Assembly (NCBI GenBank): GCA_031289975.1
Contig: JAITOM010000025.1
Location: 1 to 19,140, forward strand
Direction: 5' to 3'
Source: Methanobrevibacter sp.
GTDB taxonomy: Archaea > Methanobacteriota > Methanobacteria > Methanobacteriales > Methanobacteriaceae
Length of the DNA: 19,140 nt
The position numbers and the translations under genes were made by a program. Under the pieces are notes generated by a model. It worked only from the letters and a program-made list of their open reading frames with translations, was not told where the DNA came from and searched no databases. Of the stretch, positions 1-9,871 are shown piece by piece; the first letter of the stretch is position 1; each line of letters opens with the position of its first letter.

Positions 1-106
1 ACTTTTTTAAAAATAAATATTATTAAAAAACATTAATTTAAAATCATTTATATTAATTAAAATATATTTAAATTATTTAAAATTTAAAATTATTAATTTT
101 TATAAA
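1..106. repeat. Direct repeat, copy 1 (window start)
   Basis: The first 106 bases match the last 106 bases of the window (19035-19140) with a single difference, C at position 31 against T at 19065. The sequence is almost pure A/T and shows no ORF. Copy 1 begins at the window edge and copy 2 stops at the other edge, so the true length of the repeat is unknown. It may be a dispersed intergenic repeat, one arm of a duplication, or an assembly overlap. Confidence 0.85.
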
Positions 107-487
107 GTAATATTAAAAATTAAATAATTTAATAAAAAAATTTTTCATCCAAAATTTAAGAACCTTTCCAAAATGACTATAACTTTTTAATAATGATTTT
201 TATTTTTAAAAATAATAATTATATTTTTTAATTAAAAAATATTTTATCATATAATAAAATTATTTAAAGTGCAATGTATCAAATTAAGAATTTTTGATTA
301 AAATTTCTATCTAAAATCTTGTTTATAGTATATTCGTTTTTAATTTTAATCCAAATTTAAAAAAAATAATTTTCTTTAAGGTAACAGCATTACTTGAAAG
401 TGGAATTTATTTATAAATATGAATTTAGTCTATAAAACTAATTTAAAATTTATTAAATAAATATTAAAATCATTATAAAATTTTAAA
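107..487. other. AT-rich intergenic region, no gene seen
   Basis: I see no convincing coding sequence or RNA gene here. The segment is A/T tracts with short ATTTTTTAATTAAAAA-like words around 215-240. Similar words recur in the accessory intergenic regions near 17395 and 18000. This is probably ordinary spacer downstream of the mtr operon. Confidence 0.5.
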
Positions 488-537
488 AATAAAAAAAATA
501 TAGATTAGATGAAAAATATAAGAATTTAACATCTAAT
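488..537 (-). terminator. Putative terminator of the mtr operon
   Basis: About 12 bases after the mtrH stop, on the minus strand, an 8-bp inverted repeat (ATTAGATG at 504-511, CATCTAAT at 530-537) could form a stem with an 18-nt loop. On the transcribed strand it is followed by a T-rich run (T8 at about 491-498). Archaeal terminators rely mainly on the U-tract, so the tract is the stronger evidence. It fits the end of the eight-gene operon. Confidence 0.5.
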
Positions 538-548
538 ACATTTAAAGT

Positions 549-1481
549 TTAAAGCATAAAGTTTATTGGGTGGTCTTCTACTGTTTCAGTACCTATATCT
601 TTAGCTGCTTCAGCTATAAATATATCTGTCATAGCACAAGCAGGGAATGCAATTTTAGCATTTTCAATAGGACCAAAAAGTACAAAGTCTCCACCAGCCA
701 TTTGTTGAACAATGTTTGAACCAATATCACAAACAGGCCATGCTTCTTTGTTTTCTTTTTTGTATTTTCTTAGCCAATCCCATGCAGAAGGTACATTGTG
801 AATACCAGAACCGACTGGCAATCCCCATTTACTTTTAACAGCAAATGAAGTTCTTACAGCGACTCCAGCACCTTGACCAAGAGGGGTGACAGCAGTATCC
901 ATTAATGGCTTAGTAATACCACAGGATTCAGCTAATGGAAGCAAACCTTGATCGATTGTTCCATCACCAGTTTCCCATATACCGATTTTACCATCCACAG
1001 TAGGGTTCATTGGGTTAAAACCTAAAACAATAGAAGCTGATAAATCAGATGCTTTAACTGCCTCAATTTCATCTGCTTCTGCTGCCATGTTGATAGAGTT
1101 ATAAATACCTCTTTCTGATAAGCCTGCTTCAGATGCATATTTAGCACCAGCAACTCTTGCATCACCAGATGTTGAGTCTATAAGGAAAGGTGCATCAGTA
1201 AAATCACCTACAAATTCTAAATATTTAACTAAAGCTTCTTCGGTCTGTCCAAAAACTTGAACTAAACAAGGATTTTTAGTTACATCAGACATCTCTTCCA
1301 TTGTTTTTATTCTATCCTCTGCAGCATCCTTATCAAAAACACCTGCTTTTTCATCACTAACAATATTATGTCCACCGTAAAAGATGGTTCCTGCTAAAAC
1401 TGTTGGATATTCTCCTGGTTGACCTCCAATTTTTGTACCAGCAATATCCAAAACTTCTTGTTCTTTATCAAATCTAAACAT
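549..1481 (-). CDS. mtrH: Tetrahydromethanopterin S-methyltransferase subunit H
   Basis: MtrH is the peripheral cytoplasmic subunit of the MtrABCDEFGH complex. It transfers the methyl group from methyl-tetrahydromethanopterin to the Co(I) corrinoid bound by MtrA. The 310-residue product has the usual family length, a TIM-barrel-like alpha/beta composition and no membrane segment. The start MFRFDKEQEVLDIAG is family-like and is preceded by a GGAGG site about 8 bases upstream. It is the last gene of the mtr operon, 21 bases after mtrG, and is followed by a putative terminator. No frameshift or missing region is visible. MtrH-like proteins also occur with other corrinoid systems, but the position inside a complete mtr operon makes this the genuine Mtr subunit. 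Confidence 0.97.
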   Translation of the reverse strand: MFRFDKEQEVLDIAGTKIGGQPGEYPTVLAGTIFYGGHNIVSDEKAGVFDKDAAEDRIKTMEEMSDVTKNPCLVQVFGQTEEALVKYLEFVGDFTDAPFLIDSTSGDARVAGAKYASEAGLSERGIYNSINMAAEADEIEAVKASDLSASIVLGFNPMNPTVDGKIGIWETGDGTIDQGLLPLAESCGITKPLMDTAVTPLGQGAGVAVRTSFAVKSKWGLPVGSGIHNVPSAWDWLRKYKKENKEAWPVCDIGSNIVQQMAGGDFVLFGPIENAKIAFPACAMTDIFIAEAAKDIGTETVEDHPINFML

Positions 1482-1502
1482 TTATAAAACCTCCAATCAG
1501 AG

Positions 1503-1748
1503 TTAAATACTACCATTTAATGGTGTATAAAAACTGCTGAAAAAGTATATGAATACAATTACGATTATTATACCTATCAATAGGCCATATAAGATACCAA
1601 TGTCTCTACCCATTTGGTGACCTAACCTTTGATAGTATTCACCAACAGCGAATTCAACATTTTCTTCAATTTCATCTAATTTTTCATTAGCTTTATTGAA
1701 TTCATCAGAAGAAACAAGCACTCTAGGTATTGTATTTTCATCAGACAT
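1503..1748 (-). CDS. mtrG: Tetrahydromethanopterin S-methyltransferase subunit G
   Basis: This is a small 81-residue subunit of the membrane methyltransferase complex. Residues 1 to about 45 are hydrophilic and charged. One C-terminal membrane helix (about 50-72, rich in L, I, V and F, containing GLLIGIIIVIVFIYFF) anchors it. It begins MSDENTIPRV behind an AGAGGTG ribosome binding site and lies 17 bases after mtrF. Its place between mtrF and mtrH is the standard operon order in Methanobacteriales. Its individual role is structural; no catalytic residues are known. Confidence 0.94.
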   Translation of the reverse strand: MSDENTIPRVLVSSDEFNKANEKLDEIEENVEFAVGEYYQRLGHQMGRDIGILYGLLIGIIIVIVFIYFFSSFYTPLNGSI

Positions 1749-1765
1749 TTAATAACACCTCTTAA

Positions 1766-1972
1766 TTAACCGCCAAATAACTTAACTAACAATGGAATTA
1801 CTAAAACTAAAACAAAAGCAAATATTATACCATATGCCATTCCAGTTACTCGTGTGCTGATTAAACCAGCGAATAATCTTCCATCTCTACCAATTAATTT
1901 GGATTTGTAATTAGCATCTTCAGCAACACGCCTAATACCTCTTACATTAGGTTTATTTGAAAATTTAACCAT
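1766..1972 (-). CDS. mtrF: Tetrahydromethanopterin S-methyltransferase subunit F
   Basis: This is a 68-residue small subunit. The N-terminal part (about 1-40) is polar and basic (KFSNKPNVRGIRRVAEDANY), and one C-terminal membrane helix follows (about 44-66, GIIFAFVLVLVIPLLVKLF). An AGGAGG site stands 8 bases before the ATG. It resembles the cytoplasmic-linker-plus-anchor layout of the MtrA C-terminus, which is known for MtrF proteins. It lies 16 bases after mtrA and 17 before mtrG, consistent with one transcript. Confidence 0.94.
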   Translation of the reverse strand: MVKFSNKPNVRGIRRVAEDANYKSKLIGRDGRLFAGLISTRVTGMAYGIIFAFVLVLVIPLLVKLFGG

Positions 1973-1988
1973 ATATAAAACCTCCTGT

Positions 1989-2720
1989 CTACATGGAAAT
2001 TAGTCCAATAGCTATACATCCAAATATAATGGTTATAACAAGTCCAATCATTATACCTTGGACTTTTCCAGCATAAGTTCCAGAAAATGTTCTTTGAACA
2101 GCACCCACTAATTTAATTTGGGTTTGAATATTCCTCATACGTGCTTCAATTAATGCTGTTTCAGCAGATACGGGTCTAACTTCTTCGCCGTCATCTTCAT
2201 CTCCGCCATCGTCATCAACAGAAATAAGAATAGCTTCTTCTTCAAAAGCACCTGGATCTTTTTCTATACATTCTTTTACTTTAGCTTCGATTTGAGCAGC
2301 ATCTTCCACATCAACTAAATTTATAATTTCAACCTGCTTTTGGAATCTTTCAATTCCATCATCAGGTATGTTTTCAACATAAGGAATAGCACCAGTTGCA
2401 CCAACAATGCTTCTTTTTTCAGGATCTACACCATTTTGATGTAATGCTTCAATACTTTGACCTGTAATATGTCCTTGAACTTCAGATCCGCATAATATTA
2501 AAAATCTAATATTTGGATTAGAAATAATATTAGCAACAACCTTTTCAACACCAAGATTTTCTGTTTTACAAGGTCCTGCAATAGAAGCACCAGCTGCAGC
2601 AGGAACATCCTCATTGTGAGATGCGAGTGTTACAACAGCTACAGGGCTTTCAGGGTTCCCTACAATAAAATCTCCATTTACAGGAGGCCAAGGATCTGTA
2701 GTATCTTTTTTATCTACCAT
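1989..2720 (-). CDS. mtrA: Tetrahydromethanopterin S-methyltransferase subunit A (corrinoid protein)
   Basis: MtrA carries the cobamide (factor III) that shuttles the methyl group from MtrH to coenzyme M. The 243-residue product has a cytoplasmic corrinoid-binding domain (about 1-165), an acidic linker (about 168-180, DDDGGDEDDGEE) and a C-terminal membrane anchor (about 219-241). Histidine 84 in SEVQGHITGQS sits at the same number as the histidine known to coordinate cobalt in Methanothermobacter MtrA. The ATG directly follows the mtrB TAG, with a GGGGG ribosome binding site inside the mtrB end. It appears intact and full length. Confidence 0.97.
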   Translation of the reverse strand: MVDKKDTTDPWPPVNGDFIVGNPESPVAVVTLASHNEDVPAAAGASIAGPCKTENLGVEKVVANIISNPNIRFLILCGSEVQGHITGQSIEALHQNGVDPEKRSIVGATGAIPYVENIPDDGIERFQKQVEIINLVDVEDAAQIEAKVKECIEKDPGAFEEEAILISVDDDGGDEDDGEEVRPVSAETALIEARMRNIQTQIKLVGAVQRTFSGTYAGKVQGIMIGLVITIIFGCIAIGLISM

Positions 2721-3053
2721 CTATAAAACCCCCAAATAAAAATGTAATATTGGAATTACAGCAACTAATATTAAAAGACCTAATAAAAATCCATAAGCCA
2801 TATTGGTTAATAGACCAGCAGTTAAGAATGTGCCTTCCCTTCTTGGAAAAGCATCAATAGGAACTGTAGTAGGATCTAAAGAATTAACCAATTCATTTGC
2901 TGCAAATTCTAAAGTTTCTATTTCTTTATTTATATCATCCATTGATAAAATTAAAACTTCCCTTCCAAGAGCCGCACCAATAGAACCAGTAGATGGATCA
3001 AGGGTTAAGTTATATTCAGGAACAATTTTAATTAAAGGTAACATTTCAACCAT
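2721..3053 (-). CDS. mtrB: Tetrahydromethanopterin S-methyltransferase subunit B
   Basis: This is a 110-residue subunit with a soluble N-terminal part and one C-terminal membrane helix (about 85-108, LLTNMAYGFLLGLLILVAVIPIL). The segment resembles the anchors of MtrF and MtrG. An AGGAGG site 7 bases before the ATG at 3053 supports this start over the internal methionine at codon 4. The gene lies 11 bases after mtrC and abuts mtrA, so translation is probably coupled. The role is structural within the sodium-pumping complex. Confidence 0.95.
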   Translation of the reverse strand: MVEMLPLIKIVPEYNLTLDPSTGSIGAALGREVLILSMDDINKEIETLEFAANELVNSLDPTTVPIDAFPRREGTFLTAGLLTNMAYGFLLGLLILVAVIPILHFYLGVL

Positions 3054-3064
3054 GATTTCGCCTC

Positions 3065-3898
3065 CTATTCTTCAACTTTAGGCCATAACCCTGCCCATTT
3101 AACAGATGCAGCTTCTTTATAGGATGCTGAAACATAGCTTTTAAAGAATATTATCCAACCAATTAGACCAACAATGGATATAACTAAAGATGCGGGAATT
3201 CCAGCCCAATAAAGGTTAGGATTTCCAATAGATATAATACCAGTGATGACCATTGCTAAAAATCCAGTCGAACCTGCTAATTTAAGAGTTCTCACTTGAT
3301 TTTCATTTGGACCAAGACATGCATTAAATGGATGTTGAATAGCCATTGTATTCATAATAAAAAATAATGCTATGTAACCAGGAGCCACTACAAGAGATAA
3401 TATTTTAGCAAAATCATAGCTACCTGCAAAGGCTGCAGAAAATCCAAGAACAGATAATGCAGCAGCACCAGCAATTTCAGCAGTACACCTTTCTAAAACA
3501 GCAATTTTCATTTTAACGATGACTTTCGCGATAACAGCAACAATTAAACCTAAAAACAAAGATAAAACTAATGCAAGGACAGGACCAACAATTGCAAATC
3601 CTGCTAATAAAGAACTTGATGCTATCGCAAGACCAGCTAATGCTCCTATAATACCAATAGAAAGACACATATAACCTATAGAGGGCACACCAGTACCTAA
3701 TCCATAACTTGCAACTCTTCTAATTGCATCAGCACCCCATACTATAGCACAAACCGCTCCAAGAGAAGCTAATGTTGGACCAATAACAGGATTGACAGGA
3801 GCTAAGTATATACCAACTAATCCTCCAATTATACCTATGGCAAGTAATAATTCACCAGAGATTGCAGAACCAGAAGGACCTCCACCAGCAGCAGACAT
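3065..3898 (-). CDS. mtrC: Tetrahydromethanopterin S-methyltransferase subunit C
   Basis: This integral membrane subunit belongs to the MtrCDE membrane part of the sodium-pumping methyltransferase. The start chosen is MSAAGGGPSGSA at 3898, giving 277 residues. A longer reading from 3964 adds 22 residues that simply overlap the mtrD end. GGAGGTG lies just upstream, and the ATG overlaps the mtrD stop as TAATG, which is typical of coupled translation. The protein is hydrophobic with roughly seven or eight membrane segments and ends in a short polar tail (KWAGLWPKVEE). Confidence 0.95.
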   Translation of the reverse strand: MSAAGGGPSGSAISGELLLAIGIIGGLVGIYLAPVNPVIGPTLASLGAVCAIVWGADAIRRVASYGLGTGVPSIGYMCLSIGIIGALAGLAIASSSLLAGFAIVGPVLALVLSLFLGLIVAVIAKVIVKMKIAVLERCTAEIAGAAALSVLGFSAAFAGSYDFAKILSLVVAPGYIALFFIMNTMAIQHPFNACLGPNENQVRTLKLAGSTGFLAMVITGIISIGNPNLYWAGIPASLVISIVGLIGWIIFFKSYVSASYKEAASVKWAGLWPKVEE

Positions 3899-4602
3899 TA
3901 TACAACACCTCCAAGAGTTAAAATATATACAAATACACCCATAACAACAGAAGCTATACCACAAGCAATAACTCCAGTCCCTATTCTTTTGAATTTAGGA
4001 TCATGGAACCCCTCAATAGTACCTCCAATGTTATAAGAAGCAATGACAGAGTTTATGAAAAATATGGCTACAGCTACAATAGCTGCTAAACCACCAGCAA
4101 TTCCAGGACTAATAGATGACAATCCATTGAAAGTATTATCAATTGCATAGTACAATAATCCTCCACCAGCACCACCGAGTAAACCACCGATGATACCACT
4201 TATAAAACAAACAGTAGGAACACCATGACCTTCAGTACCAGAAGTTACATATTTTTCTTGATTTTTATTAGTGATTGGGTCAACTTCAACTTTAGCAGAA
4301 GAAGGTACAACACCAACACCAAAAACATAAATTAAATTAGCAACAAACATTGTAATTCCCATCATCATCATTGCTCCAACTGCACCAGCTAAAGCAATTA
4401 TATATGGTGGCTGACCAGACATAGATGCAGCAGTGATTAATCCAGTTAATCCAGCACCTGCTGCAAGCATTGCAGTACCAGTTCCAACACCAGTAGCTGT
4501 TGCCATAGCCGCAGGAGCACCACCTACAGGTATGAAGTGTACACCTCCACCAATAAGAATTCCTCCGATTGTAATAAAAATAATTAAAGTTATAGGATCC
4601 AT
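3898..4602 (-). CDS. mtrD: Tetrahydromethanopterin S-methyltransferase subunit D
   Basis: This integral membrane subunit is paralogous in character to MtrC and MtrE. The start MDPITLIIFITIGG at 4602 gives 234 residues, the family's usual length. It has AGGAGGT about 9 bases upstream, whereas a longer reading to 4662 would run back into mtrE. About six or seven membrane segments are separated by glycine-rich turns (GGLLGGAGGGLLYY). The DPxTL N-terminus is shared with MtrE. It overlaps the mtrC start by one base. Confidence 0.95.
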   Translation of the reverse strand: MDPITLIIFITIGGILIGGGVHFIPVGGAPAAMATATGVGTGTAMLAAGAGLTGLITAASMSGQPPYIIALAGAVGAMMMMGITMFVANLIYVFGVGVVPSSAKVEVDPITNKNQEKYVTSGTEGHGVPTVCFISGIIGGLLGGAGGGLLYYAIDNTFNGLSSISPGIAGGLAAIVAVAIFFINSVIASYNIGGTIEGFHDPKFKRIGTGVIACGIASVVMGVFVYILTLGGVV

Positions 4603-4615
4603 AAATGAAAACCTC

Positions 4616-5494
4616 CTAATCTTCTTTATATGGTCCATATTTATTTCTTGCAAAACTCTCAAGCCTATAATTGAGAATAATGACTATAAGAACTATAATA
4701 AGACCAGCAATTAAACCGCCAAGCATTCCAAATACAACAGTTATCCAAAAGCTTAAAAATACAATAGAACCGAAACACAAACCAGTTAAAGGTCCACCAA
4801 ACTTAGCACAAAAATTACCTACATCAATAGAGTTTCTTGCACCTAATTCAGCTTTAGTAGTAATGTCTCCATGAATAGCTACTGGAATACCTCCACCAAA
4901 TGGGTAATGTTGATACTCTCTTTCAGCACCGTAGTGTACGTCTCCAGTTGAAGAACCGATCGCACCAATTGTAATACCCCATAAAACAGCTAATAATGGC
5001 AAAGGGAATGTGTGTAAAGGATTACCACTAATTGGCATGATCATTAAAGAACTAATACCTACAATACAAAAAGAAGTTATAAAACCATGACCAGCAATAG
5101 GTCCTAATGCTTGCATTAAAGCATCCATAAACAATGGTTGTTCAAATTGGGATTGACTTACAATCCTACCCATGTGAGAAGTAACTGCATAAACAACATG
5201 AACTAAAGCACCTACTCCAGCACCAATAGCTATGGCAAGAATTGGTACTAAATGTAAGTTCATTAAAACAAATGCAACAGTTCCTGCAATACCACACCAT
5301 GTACCATAAGCAACTGGTTCACCAGAGGTAGCCTTATTTAAAAATCTGTGTAAATGTCCCATCTGAGGAGCGAGCTGAACTTGTGAATTAGGGTTACTTT
5401 GAGAACCTACATCAGATTCTAAATCTTCTGATGCTCCAGCAATAGTAGCAGCCGCACCCATTAATGCAACAACACCTAATGTCAAAGGATCCAT
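4616..5494 (-). CDS. mtrE: Tetrahydromethanopterin S-methyltransferase subunit E
   Basis: This is the first gene of the mtr operon and an integral membrane subunit of the sodium-translocating core. I start it at ATG 5494 (MDPLTLGVVALMG, 292 residues), because GGAGG at 5503-5507 is correctly spaced for it. A TTG reading from 5509 would begin within that site. The protein has several membrane helices. Aspartate 185 in SSTGDVHYGA is probably the conserved intramembrane aspartate discussed for sodium transport in this family; that equivalence is inferred. The stop lies 13 bases before the mtrD ATG. Confidence 0.95.
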   Translation of the reverse strand: MDPLTLGVVALMGAAATIAGASEDLESDVGSQSNPNSQVQLAPQMGHLHRFLNKATSGEPVAYGTWCGIAGTVAFVLMNLHLVPILAIAIGAGVGALVHVVYAVTSHMGRIVSQSQFEQPLFMDALMQALGPIAGHGFITSFCIVGISSLMIMPISGNPLHTFPLPLLAVLWGITIGAIGSSTGDVHYGAEREYQHYPFGGGIPVAIHGDITTKAELGARNSIDVGNFCAKFGGPLTGLCFGSIVFLSFWITVVFGMLGGLIAGLIIVLIVIILNYRLESFARNKYGPYKED

Positions 5495-5552
5495 ATTTTT
5501 TTCCTCCAAAACGATTATTTAAATTTTATATTTTACTACTTAATATTTAATT

Positions 5553-5564
5553 TAATTATATACT
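5553..5564 (-). promoter_or_regulatory. Candidate mtr operon TATA box
   Basis: On the minus strand, TAGTATATAATT lies about 60 bases before the mtrE start. Transcription would begin near 5530, giving a short leader that contains the GGAGG site. A second TATA-like run (TTATATATATTTT) lies at 5634-5646. Because the region is so AT-rich, the choice between them is uncertain. Confidence 0.4.
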
Positions 5565-5580
5565 AACTAATCATTTATTA

Positions 5581-6198
5581 ATTAGTCTCTTAAATTACTT
5601 AAAGTATAACAATTACTTAAAACATAACTTAAAATATATATAATTTAATTCAAATTAATTAAGAACTATTAATCACTAATCAACGATTATTAATCACTTA
5701 AATATGATAATATAAGATTTATAACTAATTTATTTTTTATAATTGATTTTTATTTTTTATAATTTGATTTTCTTATAATTGATTTAATAAAATTAAAATT
5801 TAATAATATTCACTAAAATTAAATTTTATAATAAATTAAATTTTTTATTAATAAAAAAATATAAAAAATTTATATAAAAAATTTTCCAATCAACTTAATT
5901 TTTTAATTAATCATTTTCTCTTAATTAATCATTTTCTCAATTACATAATAATTTAGTAATTAAATTTTAGCAATTAATGTTAATTAATTATAATTTTTTA
6001 ATATTTAAATGTATCATTTAATTAATAACATCTATTTTTTAATATCTATTTTTTTAATTTCCATTTTAATCAAATATTTACTTATTTAATCAAATATTTA
6101 TTTATTTAATCAAATATTTATTTATTTAACCATATCTTATTTTTAAATGAGAATATTTTAACTTGCTTTAACAGCATTAGTTATTTTATAATCATTTT
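5581..6198. other. AT-rich spacer between the mcr and mtr operons
   Basis: No gene is visible in this stretch. It contains short direct repeats: AATTACTTAAA-type words near 5594-5620, TATTAATCACT at 5668-5678 and 5688-5698, and TTAATTAATCATTTTCTC twice in tandem at 5903-5920 and 5921-5938. The first two groups lie upstream of the candidate mtr promoters and could be regulator sites, but low-complexity drift explains them equally well. Confidence 0.4.
6065..6130. repeat. 20-bp tandem repeat, about three copies
   Basis: The unit TTTAATCAAATATTTATTTA is repeated at 6065-6084 (one C for T), 6085-6104 and 6105-6124, with a partial fourth unit after it. It lies downstream of the mcrA terminator in non-coding DNA. 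Low-complexity slippage is the simplest origin. Confidence 0.75.
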
Positions 6199-6246
6199 AA
6201 AAAAAAATAAAAAATAAAAAATAAAAAATAAATAGGTGTTAAACAC

Positions 6247-6251
<5 letters not shown>
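6199..6251 (-). terminator. mcr operon terminator
   Basis: A nearly perfect palindrome (AATAGGTGTT at 6231-6240 with AACACCTATT at 6242-6251) overlaps the mcrA stop codon. On the transcribed strand it is followed by about 30 bases of TTATTTTTT runs. A strong stem plus a U-rich tract right after mcrA suggests that most mcr transcripts end here, leaving mtr to its own promoter. Confidence 0.8.
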
Positions 6252-7902
<1,651 letters not shown>

Positions 7903-7916
7903 AATAATTACCTCCC

Positions 7917-8666
7917 TTATTCAGGGCAGAATCCTCCTTCGGATCTTGTAGCATGGATTTTGTGTAAAATTTCCACAGCATCTTTATCGTCTTTATAAGC
8001 TTCACCATCTACTCTGTAAATTGTGGTTTTACTTTTTAAAGTTTTTTCATCTAATGGTTCACCAAGAATAACAGGTTCATCAAGTTCTTTACCTATTTGG
8101 TCTTTTACCATTTCAATTTTACCAGTTTCTTTGTTGAAAATTTGTCTTCTGAGCATGTCGAACATTACACCATTTTCATCAAGTCTTAAAGAGTGACCAT
8201 GAACGGATTTTCCTCTGATACCTGTTCTTGCAGGGTCAAAATATTCAGTTTCTATTAATTCCTTAGAAATTCTTTCTAAATCCCTTTCCCTTGCTTCTAT
8301 AATCTGTCTACCAGATAAAGTACCAGCATCTACTCCTCTGTATCTGTTTAAGTAAGATCTTGATCTTAAATAAGGTTGAGCTGGAGCAAAATACATTGAA
8401 TCTACAAATTGTATGTATCTTACTCTATCACCAGCTTTTGCACCGTCGATAGGTTCAACAATTTCTCTAATGTGATCATCAGGCTCATCCATTTCATCTA
8501 ATGGTGGGTGAACACTTTTATATTCTTCACCTGGAGCTCTGTGACCTAATATTTTTACTACACCTTCATCAGAAATTTCTCTTAGTTTTTCTAATTTGTA
8601 ATTAGGGTCTGTGAAATTTCTTCTATTTTGAGCAACTCGTGTAGTTCCTGGATAATATTGCGCCAT
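7917..8666 (-). CDS. mcrG: Methyl-coenzyme M reductase I, gamma subunit
   Basis: This 249-residue gamma subunit completes the (alpha beta gamma)2 reductase and helps bind F430 and coenzyme M. The start MAQYYPGTTRVAQNRR and the HGHSLRLDENGVMFDMLRR region are characteristic of the family. It starts three bases after the mcrC stop, with its AGGAGGTG site lying inside the mcrC end, so translation is probably coupled. No truncation or anomaly is seen. Confidence 0.97.
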   Translation of the reverse strand: MAQYYPGTTRVAQNRRNFTDPNYKLEKLREISDEGVVKILGHRAPGEEYKSVHPPLDEMDEPDDHIREIVEPIDGAKAGDRVRYIQFVDSMYFAPAQPYLRSRSYLNRYRGVDAGTLSGRQIIEARERDLERISKELIETEYFDPARTGIRGKSVHGHSLRLDENGVMFDMLRRQIFNKETGKIEMVKDQIGKELDEPVILGEPLDEKTLKSKTTIYRVDGEAYKDDKDAVEILHKIHATRSEGGFCPE

Positions 8667-8669
8667 AAA

Positions 8670-9266
8670 TCATGCACCTCCTAATGCTAATTTAACTTTT
8701 CTAATAATCTCATCTAATTTCTCTTGAGAGCAAGTTTCTCCTCTAATAACACCAGTAACCATATTAAAAACTTGACCTTTAGTTTTTACATCATCAGGCA
8801 TAACTTTAGATGTTCTAACACCTATTTTAGCAAAGTCTTCAAAATCAACAGGATATTCACAAATGATTACACAAGGTCTGTCTGTATTCCTTAAAATAAG
8901 TCTTGCCTTGTAAATAAGGTGATTTCTAACTCCTCCTAAATGTATTACAAGAAGTTTAAATCTATTCATTTGAAGAATTTCTTTTTCTGTTAACCCAAAT
9001 AGACTTCCTCCGCCTACATGAGGAACATCACCTGGAACACCAGCACCAGCATTTAATATCATTGTACTTGTTAAAACATTGGCTTCGCGAAGAGCAAAAG
9101 TAATTTCACAAACTGGTTTTGTAATATGTCTTTTACCTGGAGACATTCCAATAGCTAATACATCTGCTCCACATTCAGCAAATGTACCTCTTTGGGCAAT
9201 TCCTCCACCTTCACCAAGACCCATTGTTTCTCTACAATCAACAACATGAGTAGATTTTCCAATCAT
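8670..9266 (-). CDS. mcrC: Methyl-coenzyme M reductase operon protein C
   Basis: McrC is a 198-residue accessory protein found in mcr but not mrt operons. Family work links McrC to the ATP-dependent complex that reductively activates MCR. It contains GRETMGLGEGGG-like and glycine-rich turns (NAGAGVPGDVPHVGGGSLFG) typical of the family, and a conserved cysteine near residue 11 (VVDCRETMG). It starts at an ATG with GGTGAT upstream. Unusually for this tight operon, 109 non-coding bases separate it from mcrD. Confidence 0.94.
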   Translation of the reverse strand: MIGKSTHVVDCRETMGLGEGGGIAQRGTFAECGADVLAIGMSPGKRHITKPVCEITFALREANVLTSTMILNAGAGVPGDVPHVGGGSLFGLTEKEILQMNRFKLLVIHLGGVRNHLIYKARLILRNTDRPCVIICEYPVDFEDFAKIGVRTSKVMPDDVKTKGQVFNMVTGVIRGETCSQEKLDEIIRKVKLALGGA

Positions 9267-9307
9267 GATATCACCATATTTTATATTGTGCTACTAAATA
9301 ATCAAAA

Positions 9308-9317
9308 TTTATATGAT
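9308..9317 (-). promoter_or_regulatory. Candidate internal promoter for mcrCGA
   Basis: In the 109-base gap between mcrD and mcrC, the minus strand carries ATCATATAAA, a TATA-like box. A start about 25 bases downstream (near 9287) would leave a short leader with GGTGAT before the mcrC ATG. A small inverted repeat (ATAGAT 9325-9330, ATCTAT 9336-9341) lies just upstream. This is inferred from position only. Confidence 0.3.
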
Positions 9318-9361
9318 ACTGCTAATAGATTTAATATCTATCATTTAATACCTAGCTAATA

Positions 9362-9377
9362 AAACCAAATATGGTTT
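9362..9377 (-). other. Small stem-loop at the mcrD stop
   Basis: AAACCA (9362-9367) and TGGTTT (9372-9377) form a 6-bp stem with a 4-base loop just at the mcrD stop codon. No U-tract follows it on the transcribed strand. It is therefore more likely a processing or stability element, or chance, than a terminator. Confidence 0.35.
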
Positions 9378-9828
9378 AATTTTTTTTAAGAATAGTCACT
9401 CTGTCTTTAAGCTTTGCAGATTGATCAGTCATCCCAATTAATTCATCAGGAATACTCTTATTACCATACTTAATACTATCAGTAACAGTTTTTTGAGTCC
9501 TAATAAATTTTCCAATATCAATATCAAAGCCAAATGGTAATAATTCTTTACATATTTCATAGATACTATCTTTAACTTCAACAATATTAAAGTCATTAGA
9601 AACATCAATAAAAATACGACCTGTTTTTATTTTAAGATCAATTTCTTTACCATTAACAGTTATAACTCTTCTTTCGCCATATTTCGGATTTTCATTAGGA
9701 TCTTCAGGTGGAAGTCGTGGACCTTGAATAACAGTTCTTTTAACACCATCAAGGGCTTCAATTTCATTTAACAACATTTCTGTTCTATCTGAACCTAAAA
9801 TCCTATGTGGAAACACTTGTAAATCCAT
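9376..9828 (-). CDS. mcrD: Methyl-coenzyme M reductase operon protein D
   Basis: McrD is a 150-residue accessory protein encoded in all mcr and mrt operons. It binds MCR and is thought to help assembly or F430 delivery; it is not part of the purified active enzyme. The start MDLQVFPHRILGSDRTEMLLNEI and the central VIQGPRLPPEDPNENPKYGERR segment are family-typical. GAGG lies about 8 bases upstream of the ATG. It follows mcrB by 43 bases. The C-terminus (KLKDRVTILKKN) is polar and lysine-rich. Confidence 0.95.
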   Translation of the reverse strand: MDLQVFPHRILGSDRTEMLLNEIEALDGVKRTVIQGPRLPPEDPNENPKYGERRVITVNGKEIDLKIKTGRIFIDVSNDFNIVEVKDSIYEICKELLPFGFDIDIGKFIRTQKTVTDSIKYGNKSIPDELIGMTDQSAKLKDRVTILKKN

Positions 9829-9871
9829 GTTTTTTTCCTCTAAGACTCATTAGATTTTTATTTGAGATTAG

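Noticed and set aside
2803..4874. Plus-strand open frames opposite mtrB, mtrD and mtrE
   Set aside because: They lie wholly over well-supported mtr genes, lack ribosome binding sites and give proline- and isoleucine-rich antisense peptides.
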